DNA of 64,000 bases, from the NCBI RefSeq assembly GCF_013205025.1, contig NZ_JABMLE010000001.1, positions 806,001-870,000 of the forward strand, given 5' to 3'. This document shows, piece after piece, positions 11,027 to 19,244 of this stretch. How positions within the stretch are numbered: position 1 is the first letter of the stretch; each line of letters opens with the position of its first letter. Under the pieces are notes generated by a model. It was given only the letters and a program-made list of their open reading frames with translations. It was not told the DNA's origin and did no database searches. A program made the translations under genes and the position numbers. The stretch comes from Rathayibacter sp. VKM Ac-2857 (lineage in GTDB: Bacteria; Actinomycetota; Actinomycetes; Actinomycetales; Microbacteriaceae).

Positions 11027-12508
11027 TCAAGGCCGCTGCCAGAGCGTGATCGTCGAGGTCGGCACGGTCGCGCTCCGGTCGGCCTCGAAGCCCTCCGCGG
11101 CGAGCCAGTCGAAGGCGCCGGGGTCGGCGGCGGGCGCGGCGGCCCAGACGCGCTGCTCGTCCGCGAGGGCGGCCCGCAGCGCGTCGTCCTCGAGCAGGAC
11201 GTCGGAGTAGGTGCCCGTCGTGGCGTACGAGCGGACGAGGGCGACGTCGTCGAGTCCGTCGAACGCAGAGGGGTAGGCGGCGAGGGCGATCCGCGGCCGC
11301 AGCGAGACCGTCCCGCTGTCTCCGAGCAGGAACGCGTCGCCCGGGAGCGCGCCGTCGCGGACGGTCTGCGCGAGGGCGCGGAGATCCTGACCGGCCGGCT
11401 TCCCGGTCTCGGTCCGCATCAGCACGAGCGCGGGCAGGGTCGCGACCGCGAGCGCGGCGACGAGGACGCCCGCCGTCACCGGCCGCCAGGAGGCGAGAGC
11501 CAGCCCGAGCGCCATCGCCAGCGCCGGCGAGCTGAGGCTCAGGTAGCGCGGGGTGAACATCGGCTCGATCAGCGCGGTGCCCAGGAGCAGCACCGCGGCG
11601 GGCAGGAGCAGCCAGACGGCGAGTACGAGGACGACCGGGGAGACCGCCCGCGCCTCGCTCGCGCTCGACCGCCCCGCCCGCCTCCGGACCGCCGCGACGG
11701 CCAGCAGCCCCACGGCGAGCGCCGCCAGCCACCACGCCGAGCCGAAGAACGACTCGACGACCACCGTGTAGGCGTTGACCGGCTGCGACCGGAGCCAGCC
11801 GATCTGCCCGCTCTGGCCCGCCGCGGTGAGGATCACCGGGCTCGCGACCCCGACCGACAGCACGGCACCGAGCACGCCGGCACCGAAGGCGCGGCCTCGC
11901 CGGGGCCCGACGGTCGCCGCGAGCAGCACGACGGCCGGCAGCGCGAGCACGCAGTAGAGGAAGACCGCGTTCGCGAGCCCCGCGACCGCGACGAATCCGA
12001 CCCAGCGCAGCACCCCGCCGTCCCGCGCCGCGCGGACCACCAGCACCGCCGCCCAGACGACGAGCGCGGTGGCCAGCGCGGAGGAGCGCGCCTCCGTCCC
12101 GTTGAACGACGTGCGCGGCAGCAGCACGAAGACGGTCGCCGCGAGCAGTGCGGCCCGGGGCCGGCCGAGCGAGCGCAGCAGTACCAGCACGCCCGCCGCG
12201 CCGGCCCCCGCTGCGAGGGCGGACGGCGCGCGCACGGCGAGCTCCGACTCCCCCGCCACCGCGATCCAGCCGTGCATCAGCAGCGCGTAGACGACGTGCA
12301 CGGCGTCCTTCTGCTGCGCGAAGGCGAGCAGCTCGGGCAGCGGCAGCCGGGCGAGGCGGAGGGTCGCGGCCTCGTCGTTCCAGTAGGAGGGGATCCAGGA
12401 GCCGAGGAGGGTCAGCAGCGTGGCGACGACGAGGACGGCGCTCGCCGGGACCGACTCCGCCCCGAGACCTCGAGCCCCGACCCCTCCGGCCCTGATCCCC
12501 CACCGCAC
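11027..12508 (-). CDS. Polytopic membrane glycosyltransferase (GT39/mannosyltransferase-like)
   Basis: A 493-residue integral membrane protein with about 10-12 hydrophobic segments. After the first helix comes YWNDEAATLRLARLPL, an Asp-Glu motif in the first extracytoplasmic loop like that used by polyprenyl-phosphate-sugar-dependent GT-C enzymes. The C-terminal ~150 residues form a soluble extracytoplasmic domain. It probably transfers a sugar from a lipid carrier to a cell-envelope acceptor. GTG at 12508 is preceded by TACGGT six bases upstream on its strand, suggesting a leaderless message. Confidence 0.72.
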   Translation of the reverse strand: MRWGIRAGGVGARGLGAESVPASAVLVVATLLTLLGSWIPSYWNDEAATLRLARLPLPELLAFAQQKDAVHVVYALLMHGWIAVAGESELAVRAPSALAAGAGAAGVLVLLRSLGRPRAALLAATVFVLLPRTSFNGTEARSSALATALVVWAAVLVVRAARDGGVLRWVGFVAVAGLANAVFLYCVLALPAVVLLAATVGPRRGRAFGAGVLGAVLSVGVASPVILTAAGQSGQIGWLRSQPVNAYTVVVESFFGSAWWLAALAVGLLAVAAVRRRAGRSSASEARAVSPVVLVLAVWLLLPAAVLLLGTALIEPMFTPRYLSLSSPALAMALGLALASWRPVTAGVLVAALAVATLPALVLMRTETGKPAGQDLRALAQTVRDGALPGDAFLLGDSGTVSLRPRIALAAYPSAFDGLDDVALVRSYATTGTYSDVLLEDDALRAALADEQRVWAAAPAADPGAFDWLAAEGFEADRSATVPTSTITLWQRP

Positions 12509-12537
12509 CGTCCCACCGTAGGGGCGGCCGGACCGGC

Positions 12538-13056
12538 TCAGAGTCCGGCGCGCTCCGCGAGGCCGGCCGAGAACGCGGCCTGCCCCGCGTGCTGGGTGTC
12601 GTCGTCGATCACCGAGACGAGCCGGACCGCGAGGGTCACCGGCGGGTCCCAGTCCTCGTCGACCACGCGGGCGAGGTCGGCGTCCTCGAGGGTCTCGAGG
12701 TAGGCGAGCGTCTGCTCGTGCACGGCGTCGTAGTACTCGGCGAGCAGCTCGGCCGGCACCGCGGCGAGCGCCGCGACCTCGGAGGGCTCCATCCCGTAGC
12801 CGTTCGTCTCGGCCGGGAACGGCAGGCCGGAGCGCTCGTGGAAGCCGCCGGAGATCCAGATCTGCTCGCGGCCGGCGAGCGGCGCGAGGTGGTCGTCCTG
12901 CACCCGGGTCAGGTGCCAGACGAGCCAGGCGGCGGAGTTGGCCTGCGCGTCGGCGCGGAAGCCGAGCCGCTCGGGGGTGCTGTCCTCGAGGACGGCGTGC
13001 ACGGTCCCGTGCACCCGGTCGAAGGCGTCGCGGAGGAGGTCGATGGCTGCAGTCAT
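12538..13056 (-). CDS. DinB-family protein, probable mycothiol-dependent enzyme
   Basis: A 172-residue four-helix-bundle protein of the DinB/DUF664 type. WLVWHLTRVQDDHLAPL supplies two metal-binding His residues and DDDTQHAGQAAFSAG the third. Actinobacterial members are often thiol (mycothiol) transferases. The frame is open to 13092, but ATG at 13056 gives the family N-terminus (MTAAIDLLRDAFDRV). It is transcribed away from fadD. Confidence 0.85.
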   Translation of the reverse strand: MTAAIDLLRDAFDRVHGTVHAVLEDSTPERLGFRADAQANSAAWLVWHLTRVQDDHLAPLAGREQIWISGGFHERSGLPFPAETNGYGMEPSEVAALAAVPAELLAEYYDAVHEQTLAYLETLEDADLARVVDEDWDPPVTLAVRLVSVIDDDTQHAGQAAFSAGLAERAGL

Positions 13057-13145
13057 CCCGCCAGTCTCCTCGGCGCGGCGGCCCCGCGTCACCCCCCTCG
13101 ATGCGCTCGGAGGATCCCCGGAGGCGGGTGCCGGATACTCGCTCC

Positions 13146-14846
13146 GTGACCTCCGGAACCTCGAACCTGGCGATGAAGCCCTGGCTGACCTCCTACGCGG
13201 AGGGCGTCCCGGCCGAGATCGATCCGCCCACGCAGACCCTCGTCGATCTGCTCGAGGACTCGGTGGCCCGCTACAAGCGCGGCGTCGCGCTCGAGTTCTT
13301 CGGCGCCGAGACGAGCTACGCCGAGCTCGGCGAGAAGGTCGCCCGGGCCGCGGAGGCGCTGCGCCGCCTGGGCGTGCGCGCCGGCGACCGCGTCGCCCTG
13401 GTGCTGCCGAACTGCCCCGAGCACGTCATCGCGTTCTACGCGGTGCTGCGCCTGGGCGCGATCGTCGTCGAGCACAACCCGCTCTACACGCCGCGCGAGC
13501 TTCGCCGGCAGTTCGAGGACCACGGCGCCCGCGTCGCGGTGGTCTGGAACAAGACGGCCGACGTGATCGCCTCGCTGCCCGCCGACCTCGGCGTCGAGCG
13601 CGTCGTCTCGGTCGACCTCACCGCGTCCTTCCCGCTCGGCAAGCGCCTCGCCCTGAGGCTCCCGCTGGCCAAGGCCCGGGAGGCGCGCGCCAAGCTGACC
13701 ACGACGCCGCGCACCCGCTCGCTGATCCCCTTCGACCGCCTCCTCGGCGGCCGCCGGATCGCCCGCTCGCACCCGCGCCCGGCACTCACCGACACCGCGC
13801 TGCTCCAGTACACGAGCGGCACCACCGGCACGCCGAAGGGCGCGATCCTCTCGCACGCCAACCTGCGCGCGAACGCGCTGCAGGGCCAGGCCTGGGTGCC
13901 CGGGCTCCGCGAGGGCGACGAGACCTTCTACGCGGTCCTCCCCCTCTTCCACGCCTACGGGCTCACGCTCTGCCTCACCTTCGCGATCAGCATCGGCGCC
14001 AAGGTCGTGCTCTTCCCCACCTTCGACGTCGGCCTGGTGAAGGCCGCCGCCAAGAAGTCGCCGCCCACCTTCCTGCCCGCCGTGCCGCCGGTCTACGACG
14101 CGCTGGCCCGCGCCTCCGAGCGCGGCGAGCTCGGCCTGCGGGGCATCCGCTTCGCGATCTCGGGAGCGATGAGCCTGCCCGTCGCGACCGTCGACCGCTG
14201 GGAGCGGGCGAGCCGCGGACTCCTCGTCGAGGGCTACGGGATGACCGAGAGCTCGCCCGTCGCGCTGGGCAACCCGGTCGGTCCGAGCCGTCGGCCCGGC
14301 ACCGTCGGCGTGCCGTTCCCGAGCACGCGGATCCGCCTGGTCGACCCGGCCGACCCCACCGTCGACCGCGGCCCCGGCGAGTCCGGCGAGCTGCTGCTCC
14401 AGGGCCCGCAGGTGTTCCAGGGCTACTGGAAGCGCCCCGAGGACACCGCGGCGACGCTGCTGCCCGACGGGTGGCTCCGCACCGGCGACATCGCCACCGT
14501 CTCGGCCGACGGCTTCGTCACGATCGTCGACCGGGCGAAGGAGCTGATCATCACGGGCGGCTTCAACGTCTCGCCCTCCGAGGTGGAGGGCGTGCTCGAG
14601 TCGCACCCGGACGTGGTGCGCGCCGCGGTCGTCGGACTGCCCCGCGCGGAGGGCGGCGAGAGCGTCGCCGCGGCGGTCGTGCTGCGCGCCGGGACGGTCG
14701 TCGAGGCCGAGGCGCTGCGCGACTTCTGCCGGCTGCACCTGACGGCCTACAAGGTGCCGAAGCGGGTGGTGACGGTCGACGCCCTGCCGACCTCGCTGAT
14801 CGGCAAGGTGCTGCGCCGCGAGGTGCGCGAGACGCTGCTGGGCTGA
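13146..14846 (+). CDS. fadD: Long-chain fatty acid-CoA ligase / AMP-dependent synthetase
   Basis: Activates a carboxylic (probably fatty) acid to acyl-CoA through an acyl-adenylate. The 567 residues contain the P-loop-like YTSGTTGTPKGA, GYGMTESSPVA, the adenylate motif TGDIATVSADGFVTIVDRAKELI, and GKVLRREVRE with the catalytic Lys near the C-terminus. The GTG at 13146 is chosen because GATACT (13134-13139) lies six bases upstream with no ribosome site; ATG at 13173 is the alternative. With the downstream quinone reductase and thiolase it suggests fatty acid turnover. Confidence 0.92.
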   Translation: MTSGTSNLAMKPWLTSYAEGVPAEIDPPTQTLVDLLEDSVARYKRGVALEFFGAETSYAELGEKVARAAEALRRLGVRAGDRVALVLPNCPEHVIAFYAVLRLGAIVVEHNPLYTPRELRRQFEDHGARVAVVWNKTADVIASLPADLGVERVVSVDLTASFPLGKRLALRLPLAKAREARAKLTTTPRTRSLIPFDRLLGGRRIARSHPRPALTDTALLQYTSGTTGTPKGAILSHANLRANALQGQAWVPGLREGDETFYAVLPLFHAYGLTLCLTFAISIGAKVVLFPTFDVGLVKAAAKKSPPTFLPAVPPVYDALARASERGELGLRGIRFAISGAMSLPVATVDRWERASRGLLVEGYGMTESSPVALGNPVGPSRRPGTVGVPFPSTRIRLVDPADPTVDRGPGESGELLLQGPQVFQGYWKRPEDTAATLLPDGWLRTGDIATVSADGFVTIVDRAKELIITGGFNVSPSEVEGVLESHPDVVRAAVVGLPRAEGGESVAAAVVLRAGTVVEAEALRDFCRLHLTAYKVPKRVVTVDALPTSLIGKVLRREVRETLLG

Positions 14847-14906
14847 GCCGGGCGGCACGCCCTCTTCCCGGTCACCGCTCGACCCCGCCTGATGAAGGAG
14901 AACGAC

Positions 14907-15845
14907 ATGACGCGATTCGTGCAGTACGCGGAGAACGGCGGCCCCGAGGTGCTCGAGGTCGTCGAGGCGCCCGAGCCCGAGGCCCCCGAGGGCGGTGTCG
15001 TCGTCGCGATCCGCGCGGCCGGCGTGAACCCGATCGAGTGGAAGATGCGCTCCGGCATCCGCCCCGGGCCGCCCTTCCCCCGCCGCCTGGGCTCGGACGG
15101 CGCCGGCGTGATCACCGCCGTCGGCGCGGGCGTCTCGGGCTGGAGCGTCGGCGAGGAGGTGATCGTGAGCAGCGCGAGCGGGACCTACGGCGAGTCCGTC
15201 GTCGTCGCGCCCGAGAGCCTCGACCGCAAGCCCGCGGGCCTCGGCTTCGAGGAGGCCGCGGCGCTCGGCGTGCCGATCAGCACGGCCTACCAGGCGGTCG
15301 TCTCGCTCGGCGTCGCGGAGGGCTCCGTCTTCCTCGTGCACGCGGGGGCAGGAGCGGTCGGCCAGGCCGCGGTGCAGTTCGCGGTGGAGCGGGGCGCGCG
15401 GGTGATCGCGACGGCGAGCCCGGCCAACCACGAGCGGCTGCGCGAGCTCGGCGCCGAGCCCGTCGCCTACGGACCCGGCCTGAAGGACCGTCTGCGCGCC
15501 GCGGCCCCCGACGGAATCGACCGCGTGCTCGACGCCGCGGGCACCGACGAGGCGCTCGCCGCCTCCCTCGCCCTGGTCAGCGACCCGCAGCACGTCGGCA
15601 CCGTCGTCGTCGGCGCGCGCGCCGCCGAGCTGGGCATCCGCGCCTGGATGGGCGGCAGCCCCGTCCCGCTGACCGACGAGGAGAAGGCGCTGCGCCGCGA
15701 GGGCATCCCCCGCGCCGCGCAGCTCGCCGCCGCCGGCCGCTTCTCGCTCGAGCTCGGCCCGCGCTTCGGCCTCGACGACGTCGCCGACGCCCACCGCCTC
15801 AGCGAGGACGGCCACCCCCGCGGCAAGATCCTGCTCGTCCCCTGA
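14907..15845 (+). CDS. NADP-dependent quinone oxidoreductase (MDR superfamily)
   Basis: A 312-residue zinc-free medium-chain dehydrogenase/reductase. It has a GroES-like N-terminal domain (AIRAAGVNPIEWKMRSG, GSDGAGVITAVGAGV) and a Rossmann domain with VHAGAGAVGQAAVQFAVERGA, ending DVADAHRLSEDGHPRGKILL. The structural and catalytic Zn Cys sets are absent, as in quinone reductases. AAGGAG at 14895-14900 sets the ATG at 14907. It lies 60 bp after fadD, possibly in the same transcription unit. Confidence 0.9.
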   Translation: MTRFVQYAENGGPEVLEVVEAPEPEAPEGGVVVAIRAAGVNPIEWKMRSGIRPGPPFPRRLGSDGAGVITAVGAGVSGWSVGEEVIVSSASGTYGESVVVAPESLDRKPAGLGFEEAAALGVPISTAYQAVVSLGVAEGSVFLVHAGAGAVGQAAVQFAVERGARVIATASPANHERLRELGAEPVAYGPGLKDRLRAAAPDGIDRVLDAAGTDEALAASLALVSDPQHVGTVVVGARAAELGIRAWMGGSPVPLTDEEKALRREGIPRAAQLAAAGRFSLELGPRFGLDDVADAHRLSEDGHPRGKILLVP

Positions 15846-15869
15846 CCCGCGACGAGCGGCCCGCACCCC

Positions 15870-16222
15870 ATGCTGATCGAGTAGCCCGCGCGGCGCGCGT
15901 ATCGAGATCCACCCGCGTCTGAAGGACGAGTCTGCAGCCCCGCCCTCCTGGTGACGGCGGATCTCGATACACCCCTGCGGTGCTACTCGACCAGCAAGAG
16001 TGCAGACGTCTCTGCCAGGCCGACCCGCCACAGGATGCTGCTGCATGCTGATCGAGTAGCCCGCGCAGCGGGCGTATCGAGATCCACCCCATCACGCGGT
16101 CGGAGAACATCGCGCATCACCTCCTGATCGAGCACCGCGCACCCTGCATGCTGATCGAGCACCCCGCACACTGCATGCTGATCGAGCAGCCCGCGCAGCG
16201 GGCGTATCGAGATCGACCCGCC
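15870..16222. repeat. Dispersed inverted-repeat elements, copies D and E
   Basis: Copy D (15870-15994) has both arms, the right one ending ctactcgaccagcaag. From 16045 there are four left arms in a row (atgctgatcgag, some degraded to cctgatcgagcacc) with only two full gcgtatcgagat cores, as if the left arm had been multiplied. The block occupies the 394-bp gap before the thiolase gene, and its last arm touches the thiolase leader. Confidence 0.85.
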
Positions 16223-16239
16223 GACGAAGGAGTCCCGCC

Positions 16240-17430
16240 ATGACCACCGACGACACCACCCCCGTCATCCTCGGCGGCGCCCGCACCCCCTTCGCCCGCT
16301 TCCAGGGCGCCTTCGCCCCGCTCTCGGCGGTGGAGCTCGGCGCCGCCGCCGTCCGCGCAGCCCTCGAGCGCTCCGGCGCGCACCCCTCCGACATCGACGC
16401 CGTGATCCTCGGCCAGGTCATCCAGGCCGGCGCCGGCCAGGGCCCCGCCCGCCAGACCGCGATCCGCGCCGGCCTCGGCTGGGACGTCCCCGCCACCACG
16501 ATCAACAAGCTCTGCCTCTCCGGCCTCACCGCCGTGATCGACGCCGCCCGCCTGATCCGCACCGGCGAGGCGTCGGTCGTGGTCGCCGGCGGCCAGGAGT
16601 CGATGACGAACACCCCGCACCTCCTGCTCGGCGCCCGCTCCGGTCTAGGCGTCGGCGCGCGGCCCCTCGAGGACGCACTCCTGCACGACGGCCTCCTCGA
16701 CCCCTTCGACGACCGGATGATGGGCCGCGTCACCGACGACGGCAACGCCGAGCGCGGGATCCGCCGCGAGCGCCAGGACGCCTACGCCGCGCTCTCGCAC
16801 CAGCGCGCGGCCGCGGCCCGCGACTCCGGAGTGCTCGCCGAGGAGATCGTGCCCGTCCAGGTCCCGCAGCGCCGCGGCCCGGACCTCCTCGTGTCCGAGG
16901 ACGACGGCATCCGCCCCGAGACCACCGTCGAGATCCTCGCCGGCCTGCGCCCCGCCTTCAGCCCCGACGGGACGATCACCGCGGGCAGCTCCTCCCCGAT
17001 CACCGACGGCGCCGCCGCCCTGGTCGTCGCGAGCAAGGGCTGGGCCCTCTCGCGCGGACTGCCCTGGCTCGCCGAGATCGCCGAGCACGGCCAGGTCGCC
17101 GGTCCCGACAACTCGCTGCACTCCCAGCCGTCCGCCGCGATCCTCCGCGCCCTCGCCCGCCGCGGCGGCACCGTCGCCGACCTCGACCTGATCGAGATCA
17201 ACGAGGCCTTCGCCTCGGTCGTCCTGCAGTCCGCCGACGACCTCGGCGTGCCGCCCGAGTCGGTCAACCTCGACGGCGGCGCCATCGCCCTCGGCCACCC
17301 CGTCGGCGCCTCGGGCGCCCGCCTCGCCCTGCACCTCGCCCTCGCCCTCCGCCGCCGCGGAGGCGGCCTCGGCGTCGCCGCCCTCTGCGGCGGCGGCGGC
17401 CAGGGCGAGGCCCTCCTCCTCCGCGCCTGA
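16240..17430 (+). CDS. Acetyl-CoA C-acyltransferase (thiolase)
   Basis: Joins or cleaves acyl-CoA at the beta-keto position. The 396 residues include the nucleophilic Cys in TINKLCLSGLTAV, the GGQESMTNTPH block, NEAFASV, GGAIALGHPVGASGARL with the His, and the second Cys in ALCGGGGQGEA; all catalytic residues are present. GAAGGAG at 16226-16232 defines the ATG. The stop is followed by a long hairpin. Role (beta-oxidation or acetoacetyl-CoA synthesis) cannot be settled from sequence. Confidence 0.93.
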   Translation: MTTDDTTPVILGGARTPFARFQGAFAPLSAVELGAAAVRAALERSGAHPSDIDAVILGQVIQAGAGQGPARQTAIRAGLGWDVPATTINKLCLSGLTAVIDAARLIRTGEASVVVAGGQESMTNTPHLLLGARSGLGVGARPLEDALLHDGLLDPFDDRMMGRVTDDGNAERGIRRERQDAYAALSHQRAAAARDSGVLAEEIVPVQVPQRRGPDLLVSEDDGIRPETTVEILAGLRPAFSPDGTITAGSSSPITDGAAALVVASKGWALSRGLPWLAEIAEHGQVAGPDNSLHSQPSAAILRALARRGGTVADLDLIEINEAFASVVLQSADDLGVPPESVNLDGGAIALGHPVGASGARLALHLALALRRRGGGLGVAALCGGGGQGEALLLRA

Positions 17431-17444
17431 CGCCCCTTGCGCGT

Positions 17445-17509
17445 CCCGCGAGATGCCACTTGTGCACGCCTTTCACGGCGTGTCGCGTGCACAAGTGGCA
17501 TCTCGCGGG
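17445..17509. repeat. Long perfect hairpin with 25-bp stem
   Basis: The left stem 17445-17469 (beginning cccgcgagatgccacttg) pairs perfectly with 17485-17509 around a 15-base loop. It lies just after the thiolase stop and before the PPOX gene. A close relative is found at 35603-35666, so it is a dispersed repeat and may act as a transcription terminator, although there is no T-run. Confidence 0.85.
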
Positions 17510-17540
17510 GAGGGTCAGCAGGCCCGGCTACGCTCGCGGG

Positions 17541-17927
17541 ATGAGCATCCTCAGCGCGGACGGCCTCGAGTTCGTGACCCAGCGGCACCTGGCCACCCTG
17601 TCGACCCCGTGGCAGCAGGGGCGGCTGCACGTCGTCGCCGTCGGCTTCACCTACGAGGACGGCGTCGTCCGCGTCATCACCTCGCGCGAGAGCCAGAAGG
17701 TGCTCAACATCCGCCGCGGCGGCACCGCGACCGTCAGCCAGGTCGACGGCATCCGCTGGCTCAGCCTCGGCGGCCCCGCCTCGATCGAGGAGGACCCCGA
17801 GGCCGTCGCGCACGCCGTCGAGCTGTACTCGCAGCGCTACCGGACGCCCCGCGAGAACCCGCTCCGCGTCGCGATCCGCATCGACGTCGACTTCGCCCTC
17901 GCCTCCTCAGGCCTGCGCGCGGAGTAA
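17541..17927 (+). CDS. PPOX-class F420/FMN-dependent oxidoreductase
   Basis: A 128-residue split-barrel protein of the pyridoxamine 5'-phosphate oxidase-like class. RHLATLSTPWQQGRLHVVAVGFTYEDG and ITSRESQKVLNIRRGGTATVSQVDG are the cofactor-binding strands typical of TIGR-type PPOX F420 enzymes. The ATG at 17541 lies six bases after TACGCT (17529-17534), suggesting leaderless expression. The next gene starts 4 bp after its stop. The substrate is unknown. Confidence 0.85.
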   Translation: MSILSADGLEFVTQRHLATLSTPWQQGRLHVVAVGFTYEDGVVRVITSRESQKVLNIRRGGTATVSQVDGIRWLSLGGPASIEEDPEAVAHAVELYSQRYRTPRENPLRVAIRIDVDFALASSGLRAE

Positions 17928-17931
17928 CCCC

Positions 17932-18819
17932 GTGCACTCCCCCGACGCGCTGCGGGCCGACAGCACCGTCTCGTCGCTGCGGACCTACCGCTACGTCCGG
18001 GTGTCACTGGTGGCCGCCGTGCTGTTCCTCGGCGTCGGAGTGACGTGGCACCTCGTCGCGCTCGGCCCGCTGCGCTCGATCAGCGCCGCCTACTACACGC
18101 CGGTGCGCTCGATCTTCGTCGGCGCGCTGTTCGCCGTCGCGGTCGGCCTCGTGGTCCTCGCCGGGCGCAGCCTCCGCCGCACGCTGCTCGTGATCGCCGG
18201 CTTCACCGCTCCCGTCATCGCCCTGGTGCCCGCGCCGATCCCCTCCGACGAGCTGGAGCTACTGACGGGCACCGGCTGCCCCGCGGGTGTCGCCCGTTGC
18301 GTCGCCCCCGGCACGGAGGACGCGATCGCCGTCGGGATGCTCGCCTACCTCGTCGTCGCCGCGGCCGCCCTGGTCGCCTCGCTCGCCTTCCTCGCCGTCG
18401 ACCGCGCGCTCGATCGCGGCGCCTGGCTGCGCGCCGGCGGTGTTGCCGTACTGCTCGCGGGCCTCGCCGTGCTCGCCACCACCCCGGCCTTCGCCGACCT
18501 CGGCCACTACGCCGCCGCCGCGCTCTTCTTCCTGCTCATCGCCGCCGTGGCCGGCATCCACGCCCACGCCGTGCGCTCTCAGGGCGTCCGCGGACCGGGC
18601 TCGCTCCGCGCCTACTCGCTCGCCTACTCGGCGCTCGCCGTCCTCCTGGCCGCGGTCGACGCCGCCGCGATCGTCCTCCTGCTGACCGGCCGGGCCTCGG
18701 CGCTCCTCGGCGAGCAGTGGCTGCTGATCGTCGAGGCGGTCGCTCTCGCCCTCTTCACCGCCTTCTGGATCCTGCAGACCGTCGAGAACTGGCGCGACCC
18801 GGACGCGGCGGCCCGCTGA
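17932..18819 (+). CDS. Multispanning membrane protein, DUF998-like
   Basis: A 295-residue membrane protein with about seven to eight hydrophobic helices (for example VSLVAAVLFLGVGVTW and VGALFAVAVGLVVLAG) and a soluble end. It resembles DUF998-type proteins and has no catalytic motif. The GTG start at 17932 is four bases after the PPOX stop, so it is probably cotranscribed. Its last ~430 bp, the intergenic space and the end of the convergent lipoprotein gene are duplicated at 25262-25981, on the other side of the nuclease island; this left copy is the intact one. Confidence 0.75.
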   Translation: MHSPDALRADSTVSSLRTYRYVRVSLVAAVLFLGVGVTWHLVALGPLRSISAAYYTPVRSIFVGALFAVAVGLVVLAGRSLRRTLLVIAGFTAPVIALVPAPIPSDELELLTGTGCPAGVARCVAPGTEDAIAVGMLAYLVVAAAALVASLAFLAVDRALDRGAWLRAGGVAVLLAGLAVLATTPAFADLGHYAAAALFFLLIAAVAGIHAHAVRSQGVRGPGSLRAYSLAYSALAVLLAAVDAAAIVLLLTGRASALLGEQWLLIVEAVALALFTAFWILQTVENWRDPDAAAR

Positions 18820-19108
18820 GCGGTCCTCCACCCGTCCGCCGTTCCGACACGACGACGGGAGGAGGCCTCGTACGAATCCGTCTCAGGTGCCGCCGCCGAG
18901 CGGATCGAGGCGGCAGCCCTCCAGCGCCGCCCGGCCCGCGTCCTCTTCGGCGAAGGGGTAGTCGTCATTCGAGACGTCGTTCGCGTAGTCGAACGTCGAG
19001 TACGAGGACGGCACGACCCCGAAGCGGATCAGGCACTCCACGATCAGCGTGGTCTCGTCAGCCCGATCCGGGTTGCGATGGGTCCAGCTGGAGAGGGCGC
19101 CGATCTCG
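18388..19108. repeat. Left direct repeat flanking the nuclease island (721 bp)
   Basis: This segment is repeated in the same orientation at 25262-25981 with only scattered substitutions and one base missing in the right copy. It covers the 3' part of the membrane-protein gene, the space between the convergent genes and the 3' part of the lipoprotein gene. Similarity fades sharply after the gatctcg at 19102-19108, with weaker similarity continuing to about 19200. Confidence 0.93.
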
Positions 19109-19200
19109 ATCTTTCCCATGCTGCGGCAGTAGTCCTTCACATCCGGGTCCCCGTAGAGCTCCACCGTCCTATGGAAGCGTTCAAGCAGACCTCGGCGCAT
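18883..19200 (-). pseudogene. Truncated/diverged copy of the lipoprotein gene
   Basis: The last ~106 codons match the C-terminal part of the complete lipoprotein at 25756-26445: near-identical from EIGALSSWTHRNPDRADETT to the end, and only loosely similar before it (RFHRTVELYGDPDVKDYCRSMGK, with about 25 residues missing). There is no signal peptide or lipobox. The open frame continues to 19311 into the island, but that part is unrelated. Similarity stops just before the HNH gene begins. It may be expressed as a short cytosolic peptide but is most likely a remnant. Confidence 0.8.
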
Positions 19201-19244
19201 AGCGAAGGTTGGCGTTTGCGCTCGGCTACGGGCCAGGATGGAGT